Assembly: GCF_020184175.1 (NCBI RefSeq)
Contig: NC_065530.1
Coordinates: forward strand, 40,401,260 to 40,465,259
DNA: 64,000 bases
Source of the DNA: Aphis gossypii
Taxonomy: Eukaryota; Arthropoda; Insecta; Hemiptera; Aphididae
Direction of reading: 5' to 3'
Below, piece by piece: positions 53,141-64,000 of the stretch. A program made the position numbers and the translations under genes. Each line of letters starts with the position of its first letter. The first letter of the stretch is position 1. The notes under the pieces were generated by a model, which ran no database searches, was not told the DNA's origin, and saw only the letters and a list, made by a program, of their open reading frames with translations.

Positions 53141-54514
53141 TACTATTATAGGACCTCAAGTCCGTATCGAACCACACACGCTCACTGCTGCAACATCGAA
53201 TTACTCTCGTATTATGTCACACTCGCATTGTTTTAATTGACAATCAACTCACGATATTAGAGTTTTGTAATACACGGTTACGGTGAAGTGTATTTCACTA
53301 CCTCGCCTGCGGTTATAATTCTATTTATTTTTCCTCCCGTGTGCAGCCGTTTCGCAGTAGACGCGCACGCACGTACGTACACGGTGCTGTCCAGAGTGTG
53401 ACTAAAATTACAGATTTTAATGGATCAACACGTACACGCCGGTGTTGTTATTATTTCATGATACAAGAAAGGAAAAATACAATACTATTGGTCGCGGGTT
53501 CGCCGACCGCCCGCTGCTCTCGCTACACAAGCACGCACCGAACACGTTTTCCCGGAGGGATCTAAGATCCAAAAAGAAGATTTTTCAGAAGCTCTACGCG
53601 GGTAATCCGATACTACAATATCGCGGGTTCTGCGCCCCCGCGGCGACGAGTACAATCATCCTCAGAGTGGAAAAATCCGGGAATATGTTATACTGCGATT
53701 GTGGCGTTTACCCGAAGAGTAACAAACCTAAGCTAACTTATTTTATAACGAACTACAGTGATTAGTCAGTCGTGCGGATTGTATCTTCTTAAACATTCAA
53801 TAATTTATTATTCCCACTCACCTGTCTTTGTTGTAATTGCTGTAGGTATCATATTTCACAGTGTTATTAAAAAGATAAATGTCATGACATATAATATTAT
53901 ACGCATACGTAAATTATTGAACATTAAAAAATGCTTTCATGACATATTTTACTGACCTGCTATCGTCTAATATACAATAGTATAATGTGAAAAAATACTC
54001 GACGTGGTGACGAAAAAAAATTCAGTTTTACGTTATTTATTTTTACTATTATAGTCGAGCTGATTTGTATACCAATAACTTAACCTAAAGTTATTTTCAG
54101 CGAAGCACAAAACTTTGTTCGATAAACTAAATACATTTTGATGGTTATGACGACAAATGGTGAAATAAATTATACAAAGTATAAAGTGTATTACATTATT
54201 ATACAGACGACCCACTGTGCAATATTCGGTCACATAAACGTTTCAGAGATGTTTCAAATCAACTTGTAACATTGCGTTTATTGTTACTTTTACGTTGCGC
54301 CGATGTTGTGGTAACTGCCGTTGTCCAAATTTGATGACGTTTCATATGAGTTGCATTGATGTTTACATAACATATTTTATAACATCGTACCAACATCTCT
54401 GAGATGTTATAAATAAAACGTTCTAGAAACATCTATCTTACAATTAGTAGATGTTACATAGATGTTATTAATCAACATCAATACGTAATAAAACGAGAAA
54501 AAAGTGTAAAAATA

Positions 54515-54610
54515 ATCTGTCCGAACTGGGTTTTGAACTTGTACAACGGAGAATCATGATTTTATCTACCTAACTGGGGAACGCCTTTACCTACCTAACC
54601 ACGACTGCCT
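54515..54610 (-). ncRNA. tRNA-like segment, possible SINE head inside the transposon
   Basis: Read on the minus strand, an A-box-like TGGTTAGGTAGG is followed about 50 nt later by GTTCAAAACCC, which fits the RNA polymerase III B box GWTCRANNC exactly. The spacing is normal for tRNA-derived promoters. A full tRNA cloverleaf cannot be drawn with confidence, and no acceptor stem pairing was found, so this looks like a tRNA-derived SINE head or decayed tRNA copy carried in the element at 54211-55497, not a functional tRNA gene. Confidence 0.45.
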
Positions 54611-55010
54611 ATTGGAAAATGTGTGTATAATTGTTCTATTTGGGTAATGACATTTTCACAATATTGAGTTTAGAGATGATAGTTTAAGGACTAAGCAGCG
54701 GAGCCGCGGAGGCCGGGGAGTATTATTATGTGAAAATAACACACATTTAAGTACATTACTTACCTAAAATTGTATTTTAAATAGATACAAAACATTTTCA
54801 ATGCACAATATAATAGATTATGATAAAAATGTACAAAAGAAAAATGCTCTCAAGTTTCAATAATATATAATATATTTATTTTATTACATGTAAGATGTAG
54901 GTAACATAATATTATGTAGGTACCTATTTATTATAAACATAACATTTTAAATGTAGAGGACAAAACAGTTTAAATATTAATGCCAATAGACAACAATTTA
55001 ACTAACCTAA

Positions 55011-55213
55011 CCGTAGTCCCTTAGAGTCCCGTCACAACAGCTAGTCACAAGCGCATCGCCGTCTGCCGACGTTAATCCGTTAACCGTTATAATTTATAAT
55101 TTTTACATTTTTATCTTGTTCCCTGGATCCCCGCTCGCGCCTTTCGCAGTCGCCAGTTTGTCTAGTGTCTACCGTAGTCCCTTCGAGTCCCGTCACAACA
55201 ACTAGTCACAAGC
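55011..55213. repeat. 42-bp direct repeat inside the transposon
   Basis: Copies at 55011-55052 and 55172-55213 begin CCGTAGTCCCTT and end CTAGTCACAAGC, differing at two positions, 161 bp apart. They lie within the 1.29-kb element and may be a remnant of a tandem duplication or of a nested insertion. Confidence 0.7.
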
Positions 55214-58200
55214 CGTAAGAAATACCACTATATTTGTCTATTTATAAATAATAATTGAATTTATATAAATATTTTCCATCACAATATCACATCACTACGC
55301 TGTTGTTGTACTGTTACAGCAACTTGTTTCAGTGATGTTGAAACGTCAACGTTTCTGGGATGTTTATTTGTAAACTTAAAATATTTGTAAAACTAAACCG
55401 TTTACGCGATGTTTTGGTAACGTCGAGGTGCGATGTTAGCATTGAAACTTAGATCATACATCGCAACAACGTTCTGTAACCTAAAATGCACAGTGGGGAT
55501 ATAGACGAGGAAGTGGCCCACACAAACTCACACAAGTATAAGACAAAAGGTACCTATAAATGTTTGGTTTTATACCACATACAGTTCGTGCTCAGTGATT
55601 ATTTTTATCGTTATATAATTTTACTATGCCAATATAACGAACATCTCAATAATTTATATCAATTTAAATTTTAACACTTATAAAGGGTACCTACATAATA
55701 TATTTTATTATAATCATTCGGAATTGTTAGTAGTAATATGTTGACTTAAACGTGTTTGGTCTGGTACAAATATACAATTATTATTATGTTGTAGAATGTT
55801 AGTACCTACTATATTATATTTTAGTTTTTTTCTATATAGTGGGCACATACTATTTGCAAAACGCATTTGGTATAACACAAACAACGGCTTCAAGTGTTTA
55901 ACAGCGCAACAGTATTTATGGTCAAGTGCACTATGTATAACAATAACAATAACGACCGAACGCGCCGATACGGTTATTACTTATTACCTATATAGGTAAA
56001 GGTACGTGCGAACGCAAAAATAAAAAATAAAAATATATTTATGTACACAGAGTAAACGCATACAAGTCCCATACAATAAATTGCTACACGCCTCGCGTGT
56101 TTAGCAGTTCCGATTTGCATTCGTTATCTCCAAAATATATGAAAAATGCAACTCGCGCAAATCGTAATAATATACATTGGACATACGTATATAATTCAGA
56201 TGCAGAATAGACGATAAAGGAACTGGCATTATTGAACCACCCGTCACGTACTGCAGAGCGGCCACATGCATTTTTTAACTTTCCGATAATACACTCAGAA
56301 GTTAGGAGCGCACGTCTGATCGATTGAGGGGGTGCAAGGTCCTAAGCCTTCCAAAAACCCGAACCCTCCGAACAACTCACAAATATTATACATATATAAT
56401 ATATATATATTATATATATATTTTTATTATTATACAAAACACTATTATCTGTGCGCAACACTCCTTCGTGTAGTAGTAGTTCTTGTTGTTTTTGTTGCAC
56501 TGCTATTGTATTATTAATATGCCTCCTTTAGTGGTGGTTCCATAATAATAATATTATATTATATTATTTATGGACGAAAATTTGATTTTTGTAAACGCCA
56601 TGAATTCACGCAAAGTCCACATTTCAGCGACCGATTCCTTACAAATATAATATGGTAGAAAAACTTAGGTACGTAACACAAAAACAAATTAACAATAGAA
56701 ACAACCGCATTTGTTGCCGAGATGAGCGGTGATTGTAGAAGTTTTGCTAAGTATATACTAATATCTAGTAGGTATTACACATATATATATACTTAGGGTA
56801 AAAACACTTTTATTCGTAGGTTAATTTTAGACATCGGAAAACACATGTCCGTGACATTTAAATAACCCGTGGTTAAATTAACCCAGTGTCAAACACACTT
56901 CCGAAAAACAAGGGTATAGTAATAAGTAGGTATTATTATTTTAAACGTATATATTTAGTGCATCGTAGCAATGCATAACGTGAAGTAGATAAATATGGCA
57001 GCATTATGTTAACAATAGGTAGGTATACCTATACTCTCTAGTAAACAAGGACAATGTACGTATGTATAATATCATGTGCATACACTGAGGCTCTTGTAGG
57101 ATTTCGACTATAATCCGTACGAATTAAAACGTGTCCACAGAAGTTCAAAGGAAAACAAAAATTAAATAAAAACCTATACGGATTATTAGTGTATAAAGCA
57201 GAGGATTGTAAAATCGGTAGGAAACTAGCAGCGGAACTATACTATAGCATCAGTGTGCTTTTGCATTAAAGCCCTCGCGAAGACTTATATAATATTACGA
57301 TAGTGTACCTCTATTTACATGAGTAAATTCAGAGTTTTAAAATTATTGACAATTCTTTTAAGAAAATGTAAAATCCTCTTGATACACAATATATATATTA
57401 TACTAGGTATCTACCATCAAAGCGTATGAAAATAATTCATGGTGTTAAAATGGAAATTACCGTTAGTAATCACTAATCAGTAATGACACTAAAAACTAAT
57501 TTTTATCATAGACATCACAAATTTATTACAACATATTATATAACAAAACGTATAACATTAAATTTGTTATAAACAAGTAGCAAGTATGTTAACAAAGTGA
57601 ACAAAAAAAATAACACTTTTTTTACAAATTACGATAAAATATTGATAGGTACTAGCTGTGAGTATACCTAATTATTATTATTGTACATTTTTGGGGAGAA
57701 ATAGGTAATTTAAATTGTACAAAATAAGTAATATTATATACGAGTATATAATATTATATATTGTCACTCTAAGCTAAATGTTCACAAAGGCAAATCATTT
57801 TTTAGTTACACCGTCGGAAAAAATCAATTCAAAGAACAAAACAACACATCACCGATATGACGACGTGAGAAGATAAAAAATAGAAAATATTTAACAAGGT
57901 TATATACTTTTTTTTTGCGGAGTGAAAAAAAACAACACCCGCCGACAATAAAGTTATAAGATAAGACTACTCGAAAAATACGATGAATTATCCGTATTGC
58001 AGGCACTCATGTATAATATGTACTGCCATAATGTTGCGGCAATAACAATGTGACGGAGCAGACGACGTAGCGCGTCGACTTGAAGGGGTAGCACTAAACA
58101 TGTATATCTATACATTTTACGAGTATATACCTACTCAAAGCGAAACAACCAATTTGCGGGGCTTTTTTTTCAAAAAAAAAAAAGTAAGCGCGTCAACGAC

Positions 58201-58379
58201 AACCGAATTTATTAGCAATTAATTTTTGGTGAAAAAAGTCGTGCTTACGACCGAAGACTTATCCGAATTAACAACGACAGCACTATATAACGAGACAGGA
58301 AGACCAAACGATATGATAAAAAAAAAAAAAACATATTCTAGTCACGTGTCGCTCGTTTAGAGGAAAATAGACGGTCGCT

Positions 58380-58930
58380 GTGGTGCGCGGGAGAGCGTAA
58401 AAATAAGACTATACACGAGAGAGGGATGACAAAACTATAGCGATCTAGATGAATAGGATGAGGGGGGGGGAGTTAATGCCGGGAAAAAACTTCATAGAGA
58501 AATTTCCGGAATACACACGCACACACACCAAAGTCGTTTAGAAAATAATCACTCGGCGGCGTTTACGGGACCTAAAGCACGAAGCCCTAGGCCGTGTCGT
58601 CATGGCGACAGCATGACCGACGACGATGTACACCAACTATAAATATATATGCGTGTTTCTGTTTGTGCGTAAGTGCGTGTGTGTGTATAACGCGTGTACA
58701 GTTTATCAAATAAATAACTCTGTCGGCCCGCGGAAATGGGCGACAACGACACACTACACGGTACGGTGAGAGGGATGAAGCTGCGGCGACGATGGTCGCG
58801 GTGCGTCAGTAATTATTTACACTAAAGCGCGCGCCACACTTGACGCGCGACCGACGACCGGCGAACGGGTAAAGGGTTTAAATTCTAACTGCGGCGGCGG
58901 CGGTGCGTTAACATATAATAACATTAATAT
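58380..58930. promoter_or_regulatory. GC- and CpG-rich patch, candidate promoter or 5' UTR
   Basis: This block is much richer in G, C and CG dinucleotides than its surroundings (for example GCGCGC near 58829 and a CGG triplet run near 58892-58904). It lies upstream of the first recognised Fas2 exon on the gene strand. In an AT-rich insect genome such patches often mark promoters or untranslated first exons. There is no open frame of note and no assigned start site, so the role is inference. Confidence 0.25.
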
Positions 58931-61900
58931 TATACAGCTAAGCTAAGTTGGCCTTCACGACTGAAACCGTCTACATCGTATACGTGTCCGCACCACCTCA
59001 TTGCGGTGTATCATAATAATATACTTATAGCTATTTTAAAATTGTATAAATAAGTATAATTATTATTATATAATGTGTAGCCACGGGAGAGTGCGGGTAT
59101 GCTGTAGGTGTAAGTGAAACGATTTCGTCTACAAAGCCACATCGCGAGCAAATATCATTATATTTATTTCGGCATACGGACATCATAGAATGTAGATAGG
59201 TATTATTAAAATATTATAACAAATAACGTATCACGACCTTAACTAACCCCTCTGACTGTTTTAGACGTAGTAGGACATTTCCTTTACATCTTGTTTTTTT
59301 AAGATTACTATTTTATAATATTAAATTATGTTTTTATTTTTTACTTATTGTCCAATTTTTCTAAATATTTTCATAGATATAAAAAATTATAGATGTTTGC
59401 ATTTTTAACAACCAACATATATATTTTAAGAATTAAAAAAATAATCAGAAATTATTATATTATATATTTTTTAATTATTTTAAAAGCAAGTTTTATTGTT
59501 TCAAGTAGTTTAGTTGATCAAAAATATACACATCTATAATTTATTATATTTATGAAAATAAAAAAAATGTACCTATATATTGTAATATAATTACTCATAG
59601 GTACCTATAAATAATATAATAATTATATAAACGTATTTTATCACTAAAAGGCGATGATAGATAGAAAATACACACATCATGGTAAAATCAATACAATCAT
59701 AAAGCTCGGTTCAGAATCTAAAAATTATTCAAGGTTTATTTAATTTGAGTGTTTTAAATGAACAATATTTTAGATATAGGTGTAAAACCCTAGTGCCATT
59801 AGTATTCTGGCAATAATCCATGGCTGCACGACATATATAGTGTATAAATCTGAAAACGTTAACATTGAAACTGTATTTGAACGTGTAGTCTAATAATCGT
59901 GATTCTGTAATCTGTATATTGAGTATTTTATATGCACACAATGTGGTGTACACCCCTTTGGTTTCAAAACAAAATAAAATCTTATAACGCCATGATAGGA
60001 CGTCATTGCACGGTTTCACAATAATAAATCACTTTACATATATATCTACCAGGTATATCGCGTAGTTTGATTTAATTTATGTTTTACTTTTCGACAACGA
60101 CAACGAGAAAATATTTCGAATAAAGTACAATAATTATTATGTCGTCGACAACAATATCCATTATACGATTGTTAACAATTTAATTACGAGCTCAGGAAAT
60201 GAGTTTTCGTACAAATTAAAAACAATTTATTTTCGCAATTTATTAAGACAATTAAATACATATACATTTTAATTCAAACAAATTTTTATGGGTTATAATA
60301 ATAAGTAGTGACAACAGTTTTTGATAAAGTTAAATTGTTGATATTTTGTGTAATATAATTGAATATTATTAGCCTTGAACACGATCGTATTTTGAAATTT
60401 TTCAAAAGAAAAATCAAAGAAAAAAATAACACAAAGAAACTTATTAAATTTGTTAAAAATCAATTTCCCGAAGTACCTTATCTCAATTTATCCCATTTCG
60501 AATTTCTGTAAAATTGGTTTTACGCATAAAGCCATTTTAACTGAACCTATTCGATATGAATATTGTTTTCGAATTTGGTTGACACTAAAAGAAAAGTATT
60601 CCATTAGTTATATTTAAATTTACAAAACGTATTTATATCAATAATATTATTTATAATAGCATAAATTTCTATTAAAAAAGTAGAAATACCCAAATTAATT
60701 AAATATTTTTAAATATGAGTAGTGCAACTACTAGTAAGTTATATTCTATTAAAATATAATTATTATTGTTATTATTTATTTTAATGATTTTTTTTGGATT
60801 ACTAGACAGTGCTTGTGTATTTTAACTATAATATAAGAACAGTTACCTAGTGTGCCATATCAAATAAATCTATTTTATTCATTTATCTTAGTTTTAGTAT
60901 TTAGAATAATATATATATATATATATAATACATATACTTATTATGCTTTGTTGCATAAATATAAAGCGGTTAACCATCAGTAACACCTTTTGCCGGTTTT
61001 CAGCGTCCATTAAAATATTTTTATTTGAGTTTGCGAAACGAGTTGTGTTGTTGACTTTGGCGTGCATAGACTTTTAAATGTAGAAAAAACTTTTTTTATT
61101 CATAATTTCTATTTGAAGTTTATAATAGAAAATATTATTACGCTCTAGGTAGGTACCAGGTAATACAAAGAAAATACATTTAATATAATATTGTTTACAT
61201 GGATTTAAATTAATATTTTCATGGTACTTTGGAATTATGTAATTCCAAAAGCTAAAAGGGAATCATTTTTAAAACAAAACATTTTCTTACGAGAAAATTG
61301 TATAATTTAAACAAGTAATTGACAAATTTTCCAGGTCTATCCAACATAATAATATTGTATGCTGCAGGTTTAAAGAACAATTGTATTACTATTATTATTA
61401 CGATTGATTATCATTCCTATTATCATGCATTAATATAGTATAGTCTACAAGCGTATATAAAAAGAAAAAAATAAGCCATTGCAAAATGAATAAAACAATA
61501 TGGATGTATAGAAAAATTGAAAAATATATGTGTAAAAATGAATTTTGTATTTCATCAATCGATACGATTTTTCATATCATGGATACACCACGTCATGTAT
61601 AAAATACTATAATAACGATAAAAACAATTACGTCTTATGGTCCCGTTGTTTTATATTGCCATTCTTAGAGCGCTCTTCACTCGCATACTCAACAATTGCA
61701 CATATATATTTATATAATATACTTGACAATCCGTTTCTCTGCGAAATGATCCCGTGATCCAAAACACTTGTATTTTTTTTTCATCTCTTTGACTACACGA
61801 ATACTTTGCCGTACAACGTGTAATGATGGTGTCTTACTCTTGGGAATAATTGAAACACGAAATGATTACCTCTTGACCTTTTGCTTATATGACCAGAAAT

Positions 61901-64000
61901 ACGCTTCGAACACACACATTATACTAAATATAAGCACTCACCATGCACAGTATCGACAAAGAACATAAAGCACTAAAGCTCTACACATATTATTCTCTTT
62001 CTAATTAAAAATAACCAAAAGATACATAACATACATTGCTTCTATTAGTCTGTATTCTGTAAACATTATACGGTTACCGATAGTTTTTCTTATCAAGCAA
62101 ATTAATAATTGGTACTCAAATATTGTTATTTTCAGATTATTTATTTTATTATGATGATCCAATGACTCAAAATGAGATAGAAATAATGAATAAATGGTGA
62201 TTTTTTTCTATCGGATTATATTTCAATTAAATTCAATTATACCCAATTAATTATTATTTTACCAACACGTTTTATTGCAGATGATTATTATAAAATCCGA
62301 ATATTTAAGTTACATCAACGACCAAACAGTAAAATATATAAAAATTAATTATAATAATAATATTTAATGATATACTATGTATACTGTAATAAAATAAGAT
62401 ATATCACAAAACAGAGATAATATTTTATACAATGATTTCGAATGTTTCCAGATATTTTTATCATCCTAATATTTATATATAAGTATAAAATTTTTATTGC
62501 TATCATCATATATTAAATATCTAAACTCTAAATTTTGAAACATACCAATGCCAATACCTTTCTTATTCTAGTCTATAGATAGGTTAAACATTTATTAACC
62601 AATAAATTCTCGAAATGTACTATATCATCATTATAACAATATATTATTGTAAACCATAAAGTCAAATGATATTATTGTTGACTACACACACACACATACA
62701 CAAAATAAAAAATATCATTAGTATTATATTATTACATTTTAAATGTTAGTGAACTGAAATAAGAACTATTTCTTTTAATTTTGTATTAATGAACGTTGTG
62801 TAATTATTGTGCATAAAATATTTTACTGTAAGTAATTTGAAAAATTATAAACGAGACTGAACTAAAAGCTACACTCAATTTTTGAAAATATACGAAATTT
62901 CAACCTTTGAATATATAGAATATACAAATAGATACTCTTGATTTTGAGTAAGTACACATTCGTAGAGCATTTTTGAGTAATTGAAAACTCGTTGGAAAAA
63001 TGTTTATTAAAAATAACAGGTCAGTACATTACACAATACCAAACTGGAATATATTTGCAAACTATTAATTTTAATACCTACATTTATTTTTTATTTTATA
63101 TTATTAATATTTATGATAAAAACGATTCTATGATTAACTAATAATTATTTTAAAATTATAAAGCTACGAGGCTGTTATTTTCGTTTTCATTTTGAAGTTG
63201 ATATACGTTATATAATTAGCATATTATGCAAATTAAGATAATTTTAAACTAAAAACAATCGATAAGAGTCGAACGAATGATATTATTATAAATAACTTGT
63301 CTACCGAGGAAATATGAGAATTAGTTTAATATATTGCGTAATATATTTTTTCTTCCCCTCCAGAATTGCCGTTGCTAAGATAAAATACTAATAATAATCG
63401 AGAGAACTCCGCGAATATTTAAGGGTATAAATCATTCGAAGACAAAACTTTAATAATTTAATAATAAAACATATAACAGTTATACCTATAAGAACAATTT
63501 TAATTAACAGTTCACTGCGTGTAGACTGTAGACAAACGTTTCTCCGATTAGATCGTATTTAATTTGTGGGTATAGGCGTCTAAATTGTATTCTCTTAGTT
63601 TCACTCTCTATTTACTACAGTATTTCTGTTTTACTCCTTACTCGCGTATAAAGGACCGGAGATTGGCGAACAGTTGGCGCACGTGAATTATTTTATAAGA
63701 CATCTGTGGGGTAGGACTCATGCGTCGTAATAGAAATAATAACAATAATAATAATAATAACAATCATAATTATTTCCCTTTTACGTAATTGGGCGCATGT
63801 TGTGTACTTACGGCGAGTGGATAACGACTTCATTACACATATTTCACAAGTTGTATAGACAGAGGTCTTTAATGGATGGTGATAACGGTTTCACACAACA
63901 CATTATTATGTACACATCCATGTTTAAGAAGTGTTATTGACGGCCCATTAAAAAAAAAAATATAAAAAACAATGCTGTTTACGCCCTCATACGAATCTTT

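Larger units (their letters stand above)
54211..55497. mobile_element. Non-autonomous DNA transposon, 1.29 kb, with 11-bp TIRs
   Basis: The left end CCCACTGTGCA (54211-54221) is perfectly inverted at the right end (TGCACAGTGGG, 55487-55497). The flanks are near-identical 10-bp words, ATACAGACGA at 54201-54210 and ATATAGACGA at 55499-55508 (one mismatch, one extra G on the right), a likely target duplication. A 9-11 bp duplication suggests a Mutator-like origin, but this is uncertain. The inside has many GATGTT/AACATC words, a 17-bp palindrome at 54392-54408, a 42-bp direct repeat and a tRNA-like segment. No transposase frame is seen. Confidence 0.7.
39957..64000 (-). other. 5' intron and/or upstream region of Fas2; no coding exon found
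   Basis: 24 kb with no exon that I can support. A signal-peptide exon ending in phase 1 is expected upstream of 39956. I looked for an ATG followed by a hydrophobic run and a GT donor in phase 1 on the minus strand and found none that convinces. Contents: GC-richer patches at about 41390-42130, 49440-49930, 52140-52440, 53340-53700 and 58380-58930, two transposable elements listed separately, and (CA)n and (TA)n microsatellites. No gene on the plus strand was recognised. Confidence 0.5.

Noticed and set aside
61937..61990. Minus-strand ATG with a hydrophobic stretch and a GTGAGT donor (MCRALVLYVLCRYCA)
   Set aside because: The donor falls in phase 2, but the next Fas2 exon needs phase 1; the leader is also poor.
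63812..63833. Minus-strand ATG, seven codons and a strong GTAAGT donor in the right phase (MKSLSTR)
   Set aside because: The phase fits, but there is no hydrophobic core, so it cannot be the signal peptide of a secreted receptor; perhaps a chance match.
1..64000. CRISPR arrays, rRNA, phage or bacterial operons, viral insertions
   Set aside because: None seen. The window is eukaryotic intron-rich DNA; short regular repeats are microsatellites.

Overview
The window looks like aphid genomic DNA (Hemiptera). It is very AT-rich, carries many TAGGTAC/AGGTAGGTA-type words and (AT)n/(AAT)n microsatellites, and has kilobase-scale introns with GT-AG borders. The species cannot be named from the sequence alone. 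Almost everything I can support as protein-coding belongs to one gene on the minus strand: a fasciclin-2 (Fas2, insect NCAM-type) cell-adhesion receptor. It was recognised from its Ig and FN3 exons and from a C-terminus ending GKDSAV, close to what I recall of the end of Drosophila Fas2.

Layout, read in the direction of transcription (high to low coordinates). From 64000 to 39957 there is no convincing coding exon, only repeats, two transposon-like elements and a few GC-richer patches. The signal-peptide exon and promoter were not found and probably lie beyond the window or in a non-obvious exon here. From 39956 to 28164 nine exons encode five Ig domains and two FN3 domains. Every exon junction is phase-consistent and the frame stays open throughout. 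From 28164 to 4523 lies an alternative 3' region. It holds a short terminal exon with a textbook GPI-anchor signal (27031-27119), a second possible terminal exon with a different hydrophobic tail (21734-21867), a transmembrane exon (18572-18706), a juxtamembrane exon (16731-16800), an in-frame 24-nt microexon (13503-13526), a terminal exon ending FVL (9167-9299) and a terminal exon ending SAV (4523-4607).

The gene can therefore be read as one adhesive ectodomain with several interchangeable membrane anchors and tails: GPI-linked, a second hydrophobic tail of uncertain role, or transmembrane with either a class I PDZ ligand (SAV) or a class II-like one (FVL). The transmembrane product ending SAV is about 806 residues plus the missing signal peptide, similar to known insect Fas2.

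The rest is intron or 3' flank: a 154-bp hAT-type MITE with an 8-bp target duplication (48571-48724), a 1.29-kb element with 11-bp perfect terminal inverted repeats containing a tRNA-like segment (54211-55497), a foldback element (about 12511-13030), several copies of a TATACAGGG-type end motif, and many microsatellites. I saw no CRISPR array, rRNA, intact tRNA gene or viral insertion. All exon limits are inferred by eye from splice signals, frame and family knowledge, not from transcripts.
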